From contig NZ_LT629765.1 of the NCBI RefSeq assembly GCF_900105305.1, forward strand, positions 62,001-126,000: a stretch of 64,000 nucleotides of DNA, written 5' to 3'. The translations under genes and the position numbers were made by a program. Source of the DNA: Corynebacterium timonense (GTDB lineage: Bacteria; Actinomycetota; Actinomycetes; Mycobacteriales; Mycobacteriaceae). Positions 18,074-29,542 of this stretch are shown here, in pieces. The notes beneath the pieces were generated by a model. It was not told the DNA's origin, did no database searches, and was given only the letters and a program-made list of their open reading frames with translations. Each line of letters opens with the position of its first letter. Positions within the stretch are counted from its first letter, which is position 1.

Positions 18074-19609
18074 CTAGGCGTACGTCACCTCGAAGCGGTC
18101 GGGGCTAAACGGCTCCACGCGCGAGCGGAAGTCGTAGGAAAACCCAGGCCACAGCGCCGTGAGCGTGCCGGTGCGGCGGTCGAGGTACCAAGCGCCACAG
18201 CCACCGTCGGCGACCCAGACGGTGCCCTCCGTGATCTCCTTGATCTGCCGGGTCCACTCGTCCTGGGCGGCGTCGGTGACGTCGATCGTGGCGACGTTGT
18301 TGTTCACCGCCCAGGTGAGTAGCTCCGCGGCGTTCGCGCATTGGGATTCGATGACGTAGATGATCGTGTTGTGGCCCAGCCCCGTGTTGCGCGCGTTCAG
18401 CGCGATGAAGTTGGGGAAGCCCTGCTCGTGCATAGTCAGGGTGGGCACGCCGCCCTCTCCCCATACCTCGGAGAGGGTGCGCCCGTCGGTGCCGGTGACG
18501 CGGCGGGCGTACAGCGGCTCGGAGACGTCGAAGCCGGTGCAGAAGATGATGACGTCGACATCGTAGCTGCGGCCCTCCGCGCTGGTGAGCGTGCTGCCGT
18601 CCACGGAGGCGAGGGCGGAAGGCTCGAGCGTGACGTGGTCGAGGTTCATCGCCTCGTAGAAGTTGTCGCTGAAAAGGATGCGCTTGCAGCCAATGCCGTA
18701 GTCGGGGGTGAGCGCCTCCCGGGTGGTGGGGTCCTTCACGGTGCTGCGGTGTTTGTCCATCTCGGCGGCGGCGAGCGAGATCATGTCCGGGTCCTGGCGC
18801 ATGATGGCGTAGCCGCGCTCGGCGTCCCAGAACAGAGAGTCGCGCTCGCGGCGCAGCGCCTCCGGGGAGCGGCGCAGGGTGCGCTTTTCCGCCTCGGTGA
18901 ACTCGCGGTTGTTCTTCGGCATGATCCAGGCGGGGGTGCGCTAGAAGATGGTGACCTCGGAGGCGACCTTCGCCACCTCCGGGGCCACCTGGATGGCGGA
19001 GGCGCCGGTGCCGATCACAGCGACGCGCTTGCCCTCGAGGGCGACGGAGTCGTCCCACTTCGCGGAGTGCAGGATCTCGCCCGTGAAGGTGTCCACGCCG
19101 TCGATGTCCGGGACTTGGGGGTCGACGAGGTGGCCGGTGGCGGTGACCAGGAAGGTGCAACGGTAGGTGCCGTTGTTGGTCTCCACGGTCCATGCTGAGC
19201 CGTCGAAACGCGCGGACTCCATGTCCGTCGTGCCACGGAAGTGCTGCTGTAGGCCCTCCTGGGTGGCGGTGTCCTGCAGGTACTCGCGGATCTCCTCGCC
19301 GGGGCTGTACTCGTGGGACCAGTCCGGGTTAGGCCGGAAGCCCAGCGAGTAGATGTGGCTGGGCAGGTCGCAGGCGACGCCGGGGTAGAGGTTGGTGAGC
19401 CAGCAGCCGCCGAAGTCGGCCTCGCGGTCGATGATGAGGAAGTCGTGGAAGCCGCGGGCTTTGAGCATCGCGGCCATAGCGACGCCCGAGAAGCCGGCGC
19501 CCACGACGAGCACGGTCGCCTCGTTGCCGGTGGGCGGGGTCTGCTCCTCGCGCACGGTGTTGCGCACGAGGTAGGGGTCGGGCGTGAAGGTATCGGTAGC
19601 GGTGGTCAT
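18074..19609 (-). pseudogene. Flavin monooxygenase (Baeyer-Villiger type), interrupted by an in-frame amber codon
   Basis: Read through, the frame encodes about 511 residues. It has two Rossmann motifs (V-V-G-A-G-F-S-G near the N-terminus and 'VIGTGASAIQ' near residue 202), and between them F-T-G-E-I-L-H-S-A-K-W-D, which fits the BVMO fingerprint FxGxxxHxxxW. A TAG at 18941-18943 (codon 223) follows 'EVTIF', where relatives usually have Gln before R-T-P-A-W. The frame resumes at once with 'RTPAWIMPKNNREF'. This is the result expected from one C-to-T change. Downstream start ATG 18922 could make only a C-terminal fragment without FAD binding. It is co-oriented with the hydrolase upstream. Confidence 0.85.
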
Positions 19610-19618
19610 AGCGGGTGT

Positions 19619-20467
19619 TTAGCCTTTCGTCTCGGGAACGACGCTGCCGGCGGGGTAGCGCTGCGGCTCGCGGAGGAACAGGTCGATGAGCTGGACAATC
19701 TCAGCGGGGCGCTCGAGCACCACCATGTGGCCGGAGCTCACCTCGGTGTAGCGGGAATCCTCGATGAGCCCGAAGAGCTGCTGGGAGTGGTGGCGCGGGA
19801 CCATGAAGTCGTCGTGGTTGGCGATGATCAGCGTGGTCGCGGCAACTTTCTCGGCCGCGTCGCGGATGTCCACGCGCGCGTTGAGGTCCATTTGCTTGGC
19901 CACGAAGTCGTCGACGGTCAGGGCCTCGACGCCGGCGGAGAAGTCGGCGGCGTCGGTCTTGGCCACGTAGACGGGGGAGAAGGCGCACAGACCCATGAAG
20001 CGGCGCACGGTGGCGGGGTTGTCCTCGTAGAGGGTCCTCCACAGGCCGTTGCGCAGGCGCTGCTGGTTGTCGGTGGCGGCCCAGCCCGCGACTGGGATGA
20101 GGTTTTTCACGCGGCCCTTCTCGGCGGCGGCGACGGCGACAGCGACGACGGCGCCGAGGGAGAAACCGGCGACGTCGAACTCGGCGTCGGGGCCGATGGC
20201 CTCGTTGGTCGTGGCGACGACCTGGCGGACCAGCTCGTCGAGCTCGAGCTGCTCGCCGGGGGTATCGGCCCAGTCGGCGGCGATGACGCGGCGCTGGCGG
20301 GCCAGGTGGGGAATGATCTGCCCGAAGTGGCTGGCGGCGGTGCCGCCCGTGCCGTGGACGAGAACGAGGGGGCGCTCGCCGTTGCGGGTCTCCACGGTGT
20401 CGTGGAGCGTGACCTGGACGCCGTCGACGTCCACGGAGCTCGTTGATGTGGTCTCGGGAAGTGCCAT
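19619..20467 (-). CDS. Alpha/beta hydrolase
   Basis: The 282-residue protein has the oxyanion region 'LVHGTGGTAASHF', the nucleophile elbow G-F-S-L-G, the acid 'IIANHDDFMVP' and the catalytic His in 'SSGHMVVLERP'. The ATG at 20467 has AAGGAGG just upstream; the longer frame upstream is not needed. Nine bases separate its stop from the monooxygenase start, so the two form an operon. In actinobacteria such pairs degrade ketones: the monooxygenase makes an ester and the hydrolase cleaves it. That pathway role is inferred from the neighbour. Confidence 0.85.
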   Translation of the reverse strand: MALPETTSTSSVDVDGVQVTLHDTVETRNGERPLVLVHGTGGTAASHFGQIIPHLARQRRVIAADWADTPGEQLELDELVRQVVATTNEAIGPDAEFDVAGFSLGAVVAVAVAAAEKGRVKNLIPVAGWAATDNQQRLRNGLWRTLYEDNPATVRRFMGLCAFSPVYVAKTDAADFSAGVEALTVDDFVAKQMDLNARVDIRDAAEKVAATTLIIANHDDFMVPRHHSQQLFGLIEDSRYTEVSSGHMVVLERPAEIVQLIDLFLREPQRYPAGSVVPETKG

Positions 20468-20529
20468 GGTGCCTCCTTGTGTGCACAGCACGCGTCCGCA
20501 GAATCGCCTGCGAGCTGCTGCGAAATACG

Positions 20530-20547
20530 CTACTGTCCGAATAGTGG
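20530..20547. promoter_or_regulatory. Candidate IclR-type operator
   Basis: The 18-mer CTACTGTCCGAATAGTGG matches its own reverse complement at 12 of 18 positions. It lies between the hydrolase operon and the divergent iclR-family gene. The half ATAGTGGA recurs at 20657-20664, overlapping the regulator start. Together these look like binding sites for autoregulation and control of the operon. Confidence 0.45.
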
Positions 20548-20662
20548 AATTAGTTCCGGCATTTAAGGTGCCGCGAGTGTGACTCACGTCTCCCTTGCGG
20601 GACAAATGTAGTCAATGTGGGCCGTATGGGCCAGAAATATGTGAAACGGGGTTGACCGCATA

Positions 20663-21424
20663 GTGGACAAAGCAGTGGGTGTTCTTCAGCGCAGCCGCCT
20701 GATCGTGCAGGAGGTCCTCGCGTCCATGCCGGCGGGAATGAGCGTCGCGGGCTGCGCCGCGGCGACCGGCTTGCCCCGCACCACGGTGCACAGGTTGGTC
20801 ACCGACCTCGAGGCGGTGGGCATCCTCGCTCGCGCGGGGGGAGCATGGGTCCTCGGCCCCGGCGCGCGCACGCTGGCCGCCCACGCCCCGATGGAGTTTC
20901 CCGCCGTCGCCCGCCTGCGCCGCCCCGCCCAGCAGCTTGCGGACCTGTCGAGCTTTTCCGTCTACGTCACCGTGATGAGCTTCGGCCGCTGCTATTACCT
21001 GCTGCGCACCGACGGGGACACGCCGATCCGCATCTTCAACGTCGAGGTCGGCGAGTACAAGCGCTTCGGCGAATCCTTCGCCGGCGTCGCCCTGCTGTCG
21101 ACACTCTCGCGTGCCCGCCAGGACAACGAGATCGCCGACATGGGTGCCAGCCCGCCGCCCTTCCTCGACGCCACCCCCGAACAGCACGCCGCGAGCATCC
21201 GCGACATGCTCGCCCAGCTGGACGCGCACGGGTGGTGCGGGGGCAGCGGCTGGGTCCAGGGGGTCGCCGGCATGGCGTGCGTCGTGCCCGGCCCCGACCC
21301 GCGCTTCGCCGTCACCATCTCGGGAGGAGAGGGGCTTCTCGACGCCGCTCGCCGCCGCGCACTCGCCCCAGCGATGCTCGAGTGCGCGCAGCAGCTTGCC
21401 GACGTCATCGGGCTCGTCCGATAA
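20663..21424 (+). CDS. IclR-family transcriptional regulator
   Basis: The 253-residue protein has an N-terminal winged helix-turn-helix ('SVAGCAAATGLPRTTVHRLVTDLEAVGIL', about residues 26-55). An IclR-type effector domain follows, with 'YKRFGESFAGVALLS' and 'GWVQGVAGMACVVPGP'. It is divergent from the hydrolase/monooxygenase operon, its probable target. The GTG at 20663 is the only start that keeps the full DNA-binding domain. No ribosome-binding site or clear -10 is seen. Confidence 0.87.
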   Translation: MDKAVGVLQRSRLIVQEVLASMPAGMSVAGCAAATGLPRTTVHRLVTDLEAVGILARAGGAWVLGPGARTLAAHAPMEFPAVARLRRPAQQLADLSSFSVYVTVMSFGRCYYLLRTDGDTPIRIFNVEVGEYKRFGESFAGVALLSTLSRARQDNEIADMGASPPPFLDATPEQHAASIRDMLAQLDAHGWCGGSGWVQGVAGMACVVPGPDPRFAVTISGGEGLLDAARRRALAPAMLECAQQLADVIGLVR

Positions 21425-21434
21425 CCTAACGCGC

Positions 21435-22703
21435 ATGCACAACGTACGCGCCCGATTTCTCGACGCCACCGCCGCGGCGGCTGGCGGCCTTTCACCGGTT
21501 GCGGGGGCGAGGGGGCGTCGATTAGCGATGTGCGCGCTCGTGTTCGTCGCCGTCGTCGGCGTCCTGCGGGCGTGCCTGATTGCCCCCCTGTCCAACGAGG
21601 GCACGGACTTTCGCCCGATCTGGGACGCCGTGCAGCGCTACGTCGACGGGGTGCCCGTGTACAACGAGGACTACAGCACCCACGACCCGCACTACCTGTA
21701 CTCGCCGGGCGGCACCGTCGTGCTTGCCCCGCTGGCGCTGCTGGGCACCTTCGAGGTGGCGCGCGTCGCGATGATCGCCGTGAACGCGGTGGCCATCGTC
21801 GCGGCGCTGTGGATCGTCGCGCGCCTGGCCGCCGGGCCGTGGGCGGCGGCGCTCACCCTGGCCGCGGTGGGAGTGTTCTTCAACGCCGCGGAGCCCGTCG
21901 CCTCGACACTGACGTACACCAACATCAACGGCCTGCTCCTTCTGGTCATGGTGGTCGTCGTGTGGGCCTGCCTGGTGCTGGACACGCGCGCGCACAGGCA
22001 CCACCGCCAGTTCCTGCGCCCCGAGACCTACCTCGCCGGGGTGCTCGTGGCGTACGCGCTGACGCTGAAGCCGCAGTTCGTGGTGCTTGCCGCCGTGCCC
22101 TTCCTCCTCGGGCAGTGGCCGGTGCTCGTCGTCGCGGCGGCGTCCTACGCGGCGGTGTTCGCCGTCGGCTGGGCGACGACGGTGAACGCGCACTGGTACG
22201 TCGAGCGGCTCCTGCCGTACCTGGCCGAGCCGCGCAGCTACGATAACGGGTCGCTGAGCCCGGTGCTCGAGCAGATCGGCCTCGGCGAGACGGCGAGAAC
22301 GGTCGTGATCGTGCTCCTGCTCGCGCTCGTCGGCGCCGCGGTGGCGGCCATGTTCCCGCTGCGCAGGCGTGACCCCGTGGTCTGGTCCTTCGCCATGCTC
22401 GCCGTCCTTTTTTCCGGGGTGTTCCTCGCGGGCGGGCTGCTGCAGGGCTACTACACCATCTGGCTCATCCCGCTCGCGATGACCGTGTTGCGCCCCGCGA
22501 CCCCCATGCACTCGGTGGGGATGTGGGTGGCGCTGCTCATGGCGCACGGCGGGTTGTCCCGGTTCTTCCTCGATGGGCCTCTCGGCGACTGGCCCGACAG
22601 CACCGCGCCCACCCTGGGCTGGGTCCTCGTCGCAGTCGTCGGGTTCGCGTGGGCGGTCTCGCAGGTGCGGGCGCGCCGGCAAGGGGGCGTTCGCCACGGG
22701 TGA
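21435..22703 (+). CDS. GT87-family polyprenyl-phosphate-dependent glycosyltransferase
   Basis: The 422-residue protein has about ten hydrophobic segments. The first extracytoplasmic loop carries acidic residues ('NEGTDFRPIWDAVQRYVDGVPVYNEDY'), as in GT-C enzymes such as mannosyl- and arabinofuranosyltransferases. 'LTLKPQFVVLAAVPFLLGQW' is typical of DUF2029/GT87. The family uses lipid-linked sugars to build lipoarabinomannan or arabinogalactan. Whether it is an AftC-type arabinosyltransferase or a mannosyltransferase cannot be decided here. The ATG at 21435 lies 7 bases after TAACCT, a leaderless pattern. The longer open frame upstream overlaps the iclR gene and is a shadow. Confidence 0.8.
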   Translation: MHNVRARFLDATAAAAGGLSPVAGARGRRLAMCALVFVAVVGVLRACLIAPLSNEGTDFRPIWDAVQRYVDGVPVYNEDYSTHDPHYLYSPGGTVVLAPLALLGTFEVARVAMIAVNAVAIVAALWIVARLAAGPWAAALTLAAVGVFFNAAEPVASTLTYTNINGLLLLVMVVVVWACLVLDTRAHRHHRQFLRPETYLAGVLVAYALTLKPQFVVLAAVPFLLGQWPVLVVAAASYAAVFAVGWATTVNAHWYVERLLPYLAEPRSYDNGSLSPVLEQIGLGETARTVVIVLLLALVGAAVAAMFPLRRRDPVVWSFAMLAVLFSGVFLAGGLLQGYYTIWLIPLAMTVLRPATPMHSVGMWVALLMAHGGLSRFFLDGPLGDWPDSTAPTLGWVLVAVVGFAWAVSQVRARRQGGVRHG

Positions 22704-22758
22704 ACACGGCGGGTGAGCTGGGCAGATGACAGTGGAAGGCTGTCGTGCGAAAGAAACC

Positions 22759-22786
22759 GGGAAGGGATGTCGGCCCCGCGCGTTAT
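22759..22786 (+). promoter_or_regulatory. SigH-like promoter upstream of clpC
   Basis: GGGAAG at 22759-22764 and CGTTAT at 22781-22786 are separated by 16 bases. They resemble the GGAA/GTT core recognised by the stress sigma factor SigH. clpC of C. glutamicum is known to be stress-induced, which fits. The match is by eye. Confidence 0.45.
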
Positions 22787-22838
22787 GGTGGGTGACAACT
22801 TTTAGCGAACGGCAGTTTTTTGGAGAGAGGGTAGCCAC

Positions 22839-25619
<2,781 letters not shown>

Positions 25620-25631
25620 CGCACGAAGGCC

Positions 25632-25664
25632 CGAAGGCCCCAGCCGACGAGGCTGGGGCCTTCG
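25632..25664. terminator. Bidirectional terminator between clpC and lipase gene
   Basis: CGAAGGCCCCAGCC and GGCTGGGGCCTTCG form a perfect 14-bp stem with a 5-base loop, placed between two convergent genes. There is no T-run on either side. Confidence 0.8.
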
Positions 25665-25685
25665 CGCGCTGTGCGGTCACTACAC

Positions 25686-27008
25686 CTAGAACTGGCCGCA
25701 GTTGGAGGCCATGGGCGCGCCAGAGAAGCGCTCGGCGACCCACGTCATGGAGGGCAGCGCCTGGGTGGCGATGCCGAGGGCGTGGTTGACGCCGAGTTTC
25801 AGCCCCGGCGTCAACGGCGGGATGTCCTCGTTGAGCAGCGCCGCGGGTGCGCCGGCCGCGCAGTAATCGCGGGCCAGCTGGACGGCCTGCGGGGTGGGCA
25901 CGAGATCGTCGTGGCCGCCCGTGGTCACCAGGATCGGGGTCGCCGGGGCGCGCCGGCCCAGGTTCTGGGCGGCGAAGATATCCCGCACCCGCGGCTCGCG
26001 GGCGGCGATCTCGCCGAGGGTCTCGCCGGTGGCGCTGAGCTGCCGAGTGCTCGTCATGCCCCAGCGCAGGGCGCCGTCGACGATGCAGGAGTCCGCGGTG
26101 TCGGCCAGGAAGGCGCGGCCGCGGTCGTTGAGGTACGGCCCGACGACCTCGCTCAGCACGGGGTAGCGCGACTGCCACCCGGCGAGCGCGTAGCCCAAGA
26201 CGGCGACGATGGCGGAGTTGTCCACGCCCTCGATCGTGGCGATGAGATCGGCGGGCGGAGCCCCGGCGACGGTGCCGCGCAGGTTGATCTCCGGCGCGTA
26301 GGTGGGGTGCAGCTCGGCGGCGGCCCCGACGGCGCCGCCGCCCTGGGAGTAGCCGTAGAAGGCGACAGGGTCGCCGGCGGGGACGACGGCGCGCGCCGCG
26401 TCGAGGACAGCGTGGCCCTCCTCGTCGTGGAGCACGTAGGTGTGGGCGCCGGGGGTGCCCAGCCCGATGTAGTCCACGACCACCACGCGCGCGCCCATGA
26501 GCGCCGCGGCCTGGTACGCGGCGAGTTCGTAGTTTATGCCCACGGACGGGCCCGCGGGGTCCACCTGGCCGGTCAGCCACGGGCCGCGCGAGGGGGCGCA
26601 GGCGTCGCCCGAGCCGCGGGTGCCGGGGGCGAAGACGACCGTCGGGGTCGGGCCCGGCCCGCGCCACGCGGTGGCGGGCTGGATGACAAAGCCGGAGGTG
26701 GCCACCGGGTCGCCGTGGACCGTGGTGGAGGTGTAGAGGATCTTCTCTGCGTAGCCCGGGAAGTCAGGGCCGAGGATGTTGAGCAGGTGCGGCGCAGGCT
26801 GGGTGCGCAGCAGCGTGCCCAGGGCGCCGAGGTCGGCGACGGGGTCGTCGTAGAAGGGGTCGTAGCCGGCGATCGGGGAGCCTGCGGGGGTGGCCTGGGC
26901 GTGCTGGAGGCCGTCGATAAGCGGCTGTGTGTGGGCGTGGGCGGGGGCGGGGCACAGCGCGAGGGCGAGCGCCGCGGCGAGGGCGGAAAGGCGGATTCTT
27001 CTCAGCAT
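25686..27008 (-). CDS. Secreted lipase (LIP family)
   Basis: The 440-residue protein has a clear signal peptide (A-L-A-A-A-L-A-L-A-L-C, cleavage after 'AHA' near residue 26). It then shows a LIP-family alpha/beta hydrolase pattern: 'PTPTVVFAPGTRGSGDACAPS', 'VVVVDYIGLGTPGAHTY', the nucleophile elbow G-Y-S-Q-G-G, 'TTGGHDDLVP' with the acid, and a C-terminal region around 'LGVNHALG' that may provide the His. The family hydrolyses triacylglycerols and other esters outside the cell. TACTCT lies 6 bases before the ATG on the minus strand, a leaderless pattern. The gene stands alone. Confidence 0.88.
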   Translation of the reverse strand: MLRRIRLSALAAALALALCPAPAHAHTQPLIDGLQHAQATPAGSPIAGYDPFYDDPVADLGALGTLLRTQPAPHLLNILGPDFPGYAEKILYTSTTVHGDPVATSGFVIQPATAWRGPGPTPTVVFAPGTRGSGDACAPSRGPWLTGQVDPAGPSVGINYELAAYQAAALMGARVVVVDYIGLGTPGAHTYVLHDEEGHAVLDAARAVVPAGDPVAFYGYSQGGGAVGAAAELHPTYAPEINLRGTVAGAPPADLIATIEGVDNSAIVAVLGYALAGWQSRYPVLSEVVGPYLNDRGRAFLADTADSCIVDGALRWGMTSTRQLSATGETLGEIAAREPRVRDIFAAQNLGRRAPATPILVTTGGHDDLVPTPQAVQLARDYCAAGAPAALLNEDIPPLTPGLKLGVNHALGIATQALPSMTWVAERFSGAPMASNCGQF

Positions 27009-27056
27009 GTCCGAAGAGTACTAAGGAAACGCGCATGTTTCAGGCGTTTCGCAGGA

Positions 27057-27836
27057 TCAGGGCAGCAGCAGGAGGCTGACCGCCATGACCGCCATGCCGC
27101 CCACGACGCCGTAGACGCAATGGTGGTGGTGGCCGGTGTGGATCGCGCTGGGCAGCAGTTTGTCGAAGCTGATGAACACCATGATCCCGGCGACGGCCGC
27201 ATACGCCAGGCCCAGGGTGGAGGGGCCGAGGAAGGGCAGCAGCAGGAGGAAACCGATGAGCGCGCCGGCGGGCTCCGCGAGGCCGGACAGGGTGGCCCAG
27301 CCTGCGGCGCGCCATTTCTTCCCCGTCGCCTCGCGCAGCGGGGCGGCCACGGCGACGCCCTCGGGGACGTTGTGGATCGCAATCGCCAGCGCAATCGGCG
27401 CCGCGAGGACCGGGTCGGCGAGCGCGGACATGAAGCTGGCGAAGCCCTCCGGGAAGTTATGCAGCGCGATAGCCAGGCCCGTCATCGTCCCGGCGCGCGC
27501 GAGGGCGGGGGAGGAGGCGGCCACGTGCTCCTCGTGCGGGTTGACCTCCTCGGGCACGAGCCGGTCAATGAGCGCGATGAGGCCCACCCCGGCGAAGAAG
27601 GCGGCGACGGCGCTCGGTCCCCCGACCTCCTCGGCGGCCTCGGGCAGCATCTCCACGAGCGAAATGTAGACCATGACGCCCGTGGAAAAGCCGAGCGCGC
27701 CCGCCAGGAACGTGTTCGAGGGCGTGGACTTGAGGGCGACGATGAGCCCGCCCACGCCGGTGGAAATGCCGGCGAGCAGCGAGATACCGAACGCCACCGC
27801 GATGGCGTCCCACCCGTATCCCGCGAGTCCCTCCAT
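27057..27836 (-). CDS. zupT: ZIP-family zinc transporter
   Basis: The 259-residue protein has about eight TM segments, with the ZIP signatures 'ALHNFPEGFASF' in TM4 and 'AIHNVPEGVAVA' in TM5, whose His/Glu/Asn residues bind the metal. A His-rich loop 'HTGHHHH' lies near the C-terminus. It imports zinc and possibly other divalent cations. The ATG at 27836 is preferred over a TTG three codons upstream because TAAGGT lies 8 bases before it. Confidence 0.9.
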   Translation of the reverse strand: MEGLAGYGWDAIAVAFGISLLAGISTGVGGLIVALKSTPSNTFLAGALGFSTGVMVYISLVEMLPEAAEEVGGPSAVAAFFAGVGLIALIDRLVPEEVNPHEEHVAASSPALARAGTMTGLAIALHNFPEGFASFMSALADPVLAAPIALAIAIHNVPEGVAVAAPLREATGKKWRAAGWATLSGLAEPAGALIGFLLLLPFLGPSTLGLAYAAVAGIMVFISFDKLLPSAIHTGHHHHCVYGVVGGMAVMAVSLLLLP

Positions 27837-27881
27837 GGGATGCAACCTTAGTCGCCGTCAGCGCGGCTACTGTGGGTGCCT

Positions 27882-28052
27882 ATGGGTATCCAGTACAGGA
27901 AGCGCAAAAAGCTGGGCAAGAACTCGTGGCTCAACCTGTCCGGGTCGGGCGGCTCCGTGTCCACGAAGATCGGGCCGGTGACCCTCAACTCGCGCGGCGG
28001 CGTGTGGGTCAACCTGCCGGGCGGGTTGAACTACCGCGGCAGGTGGAAGTAG
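27882..28052 (+). CDS. DUF4236-like mini-protein (56 residues)
   Basis: This short gene encodes a basic protein beginning M-G-I-Q-Y-R-K-R-K-K-L-G, then 'NSWLNLSGSGGSVSTKIGPVTLNSRGGVWVNLPGGLNYR'. The opening and the S-G-x-G-x-S-x-x pattern match the DUF4236 family (usual start M-G-F-R-F-R-K). Function unknown. TACTGT lies 8 bases before the ATG, a leaderless signal. Its last 22 bases overlap the 3' end of mutY in convergent orientation, so both stops lie inside the other gene. Confidence 0.75.
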   Translation: MGIQYRKRKKLGKNSWLNLSGSGGSVSTKIGPVTLNSRGGVWVNLPGGLNYRGRWK

Positions 28053-28895
28053 CCGCGCTCGTCCTGCACCGCCAGGTTGTCCTCCAGCAGCGAGTACAGC
28101 GCGCGCGACAGTTGGGCCGTGTCGTCCCAGAGGGCGTCGATTGCCGATGAGTCGACCGGCGCGTCCGCCTCGCGCAGCAGCTTCATGATCTTGCCGCGCA
28201 CCTGTCGGTCGGTGCCGGCGAACTTCTGCACCTTCTTTTTCTTCAGCTCCTCGGCGCTCGGCGCGGGCTTTCCCGCGGCGACCCAGGCGCAGCCAGCCTC
28301 GAGGGGGCACTGCCCACAGCGCGGGTTCGCCGCGGTGCATACGAGGGCGCCGAGTTCCATCAGCCCGGCGGAAAAGACGGGGCCGTCGGTGTCGGGGAGC
28401 AGCGCTGCGACCTCGTCGAGTTCGCGCGTGCGCGGCCGCGCTAAAAAGGTGCCGTTGACAGCTCGCGCGTAGACGCGGCGCACGTTCGTATCCACCACGG
28501 CCACGTTCCGGCCGTAGGCGAAACACGCGACCGCCCGCGCCGTGTAGTCGCCCACCCCCGGAAGCGCGAGCAGCTCCTCGACGCTATCGGGCACGGCGCC
28601 AGCATGCTTATCGACGATCACCCGGGCGCACTCCTGCAACCTCAGCGCCCTGCGCGGGTACCCGAGCGTCCCCCACGCGCGCAGCACCTCGTCCGTGCCC
28701 GCCGCGGCGAAAGCGGCCGGCGTGGGCCAGCGCTCGATCCATTCCTCCCACACGGGCGCCACCCGCGCCACCGGCGTCTGGTGGCTCATGACCTCGGACA
28801 ACAGCACGCCCCACGGGCTCGTGCCGGGCGCGCGCCACGGCAGCGCGCGGGCGTTGCCGCGGTAGTAGTCGATCACTAGTTCCTGCTCAATCACG
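28031..28895 (-). CDS. mutY: A/G-specific adenine glycosylase
   Basis: The protein is about 287 residues. It has the catalytic Glu region ('LLSEVMSHQTPVARV'), helix-hairpin-helix 'LPGVGDYTARAV', the catalytic Asp in 'VAVVDTNVRRVYA' and a C-terminal iron-sulfur ligand set C-x6-C-x2-C-x5-C. The length is that of the short actinobacterial form. It removes A opposite 8-oxoG. GTG at 28895 is preferred: a TATTGT box lies just upstream. The in-frame ATG at 28918 would share its bases (CATG) with the start of the divergent carbonic anhydrase gene and is less likely, though possible. Confidence 0.9.
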
Positions 28896-28903
28896 ATGGG
28901 TGC

Positions 28904-28912
28904 AACAATAGT
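28904..28912. promoter_or_regulatory. Shared AT-rich core of divergent mutY and carbonic anhydrase promoters
   Basis: The only AT-rich stretch between the two divergent starts is AACAATAGT. Read on the minus strand it offers TATTGT 9 bases before the mutY GTG; on the plus strand AACAAT lies 7 bases before the carbonic anhydrase ATG. Both transcripts may be leaderless from one core. Matches are weak. Confidence 0.3.
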
Positions 28913-28916
28913 GCCC

Positions 28917-29525
28917 ATGATCGCAGCAACCTCACCCGCCGCCGTGTGGCAGCAGCTTCTCGACGGCAACGCCCGCTTCGCCGACGACTCAGTCGAACGC
29001 CCCCACTCCGACCGCAACCGCCGCGAGGAGCTGCGCGGCGGCCAGGCCCCCGTCGCGGCCGTGCTCTCCTGCTCCGATTCCCGGGTGCCCGTCGAGATGC
29101 TTTTCGACGCCGGGCTCGGCGACATCTTTGTCATCCGCACCGCCGGCGGCTGCGTCGACGCCGCGGTGTCCGGCTCGCTCGACTTTGCCGTCGAGACCCT
29201 GGGCGTCAGCCTCGTGATCGTGCTCAGCCACGAGGCGTGCGGGGCGGTCGGGGCGGCCATCGATGCCGTCGATAAGGCAGACATCCCCATCGGTCTGCAG
29301 CGCGTCTTCGTGGAAAAGATCGCCCCCAGCGTCATCGCCGCGAAGGCGCGCGGCCGGGGCGCGCGCGCCGAGGTGGAAAAAGAGCACGCCGGGATCACCG
29401 CCGAGCACCTCATCGACCGCATCCCCGCGATCCAGACCGGCGTCGCCGACGGCACCCTCGGCGTCGTCGCCGCCCGCTACCGGCTCGAAGACGGCCGCGT
29501 CGAGACCGTATCCCAGCGCCTCTAG
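28917..29525 (+). CDS. Beta-carbonic anhydrase
   Basis: The 202-residue protein contains 'AVLSCSDSRVPVE', with the first Cys and the Asp-Arg dyad, and 'VLSHEACGAVGAAI', with the zinc-binding His and Cys. The order and spacing match the beta class. It interconverts CO2 and bicarbonate to supply carboxylases. The ATG at 28917 is chosen over 28896, which would lie in the mutY promoter. The next gene follows on the same strand with its own putative promoter. Confidence 0.92.
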   Translation: MIAATSPAAVWQQLLDGNARFADDSVERPHSDRNRREELRGGQAPVAAVLSCSDSRVPVEMLFDAGLGDIFVIRTAGGCVDAAVSGSLDFAVETLGVSLVIVLSHEACGAVGAAIDAVDKADIPIGLQRVFVEKIAPSVIAAKARGRGARAEVEKEHAGITAEHLIDRIPAIQTGVADGTLGVVAARYRLEDGRVETVSQRL

Positions 29526-29542
29526 CGGTTAAGGTTGCAGGT

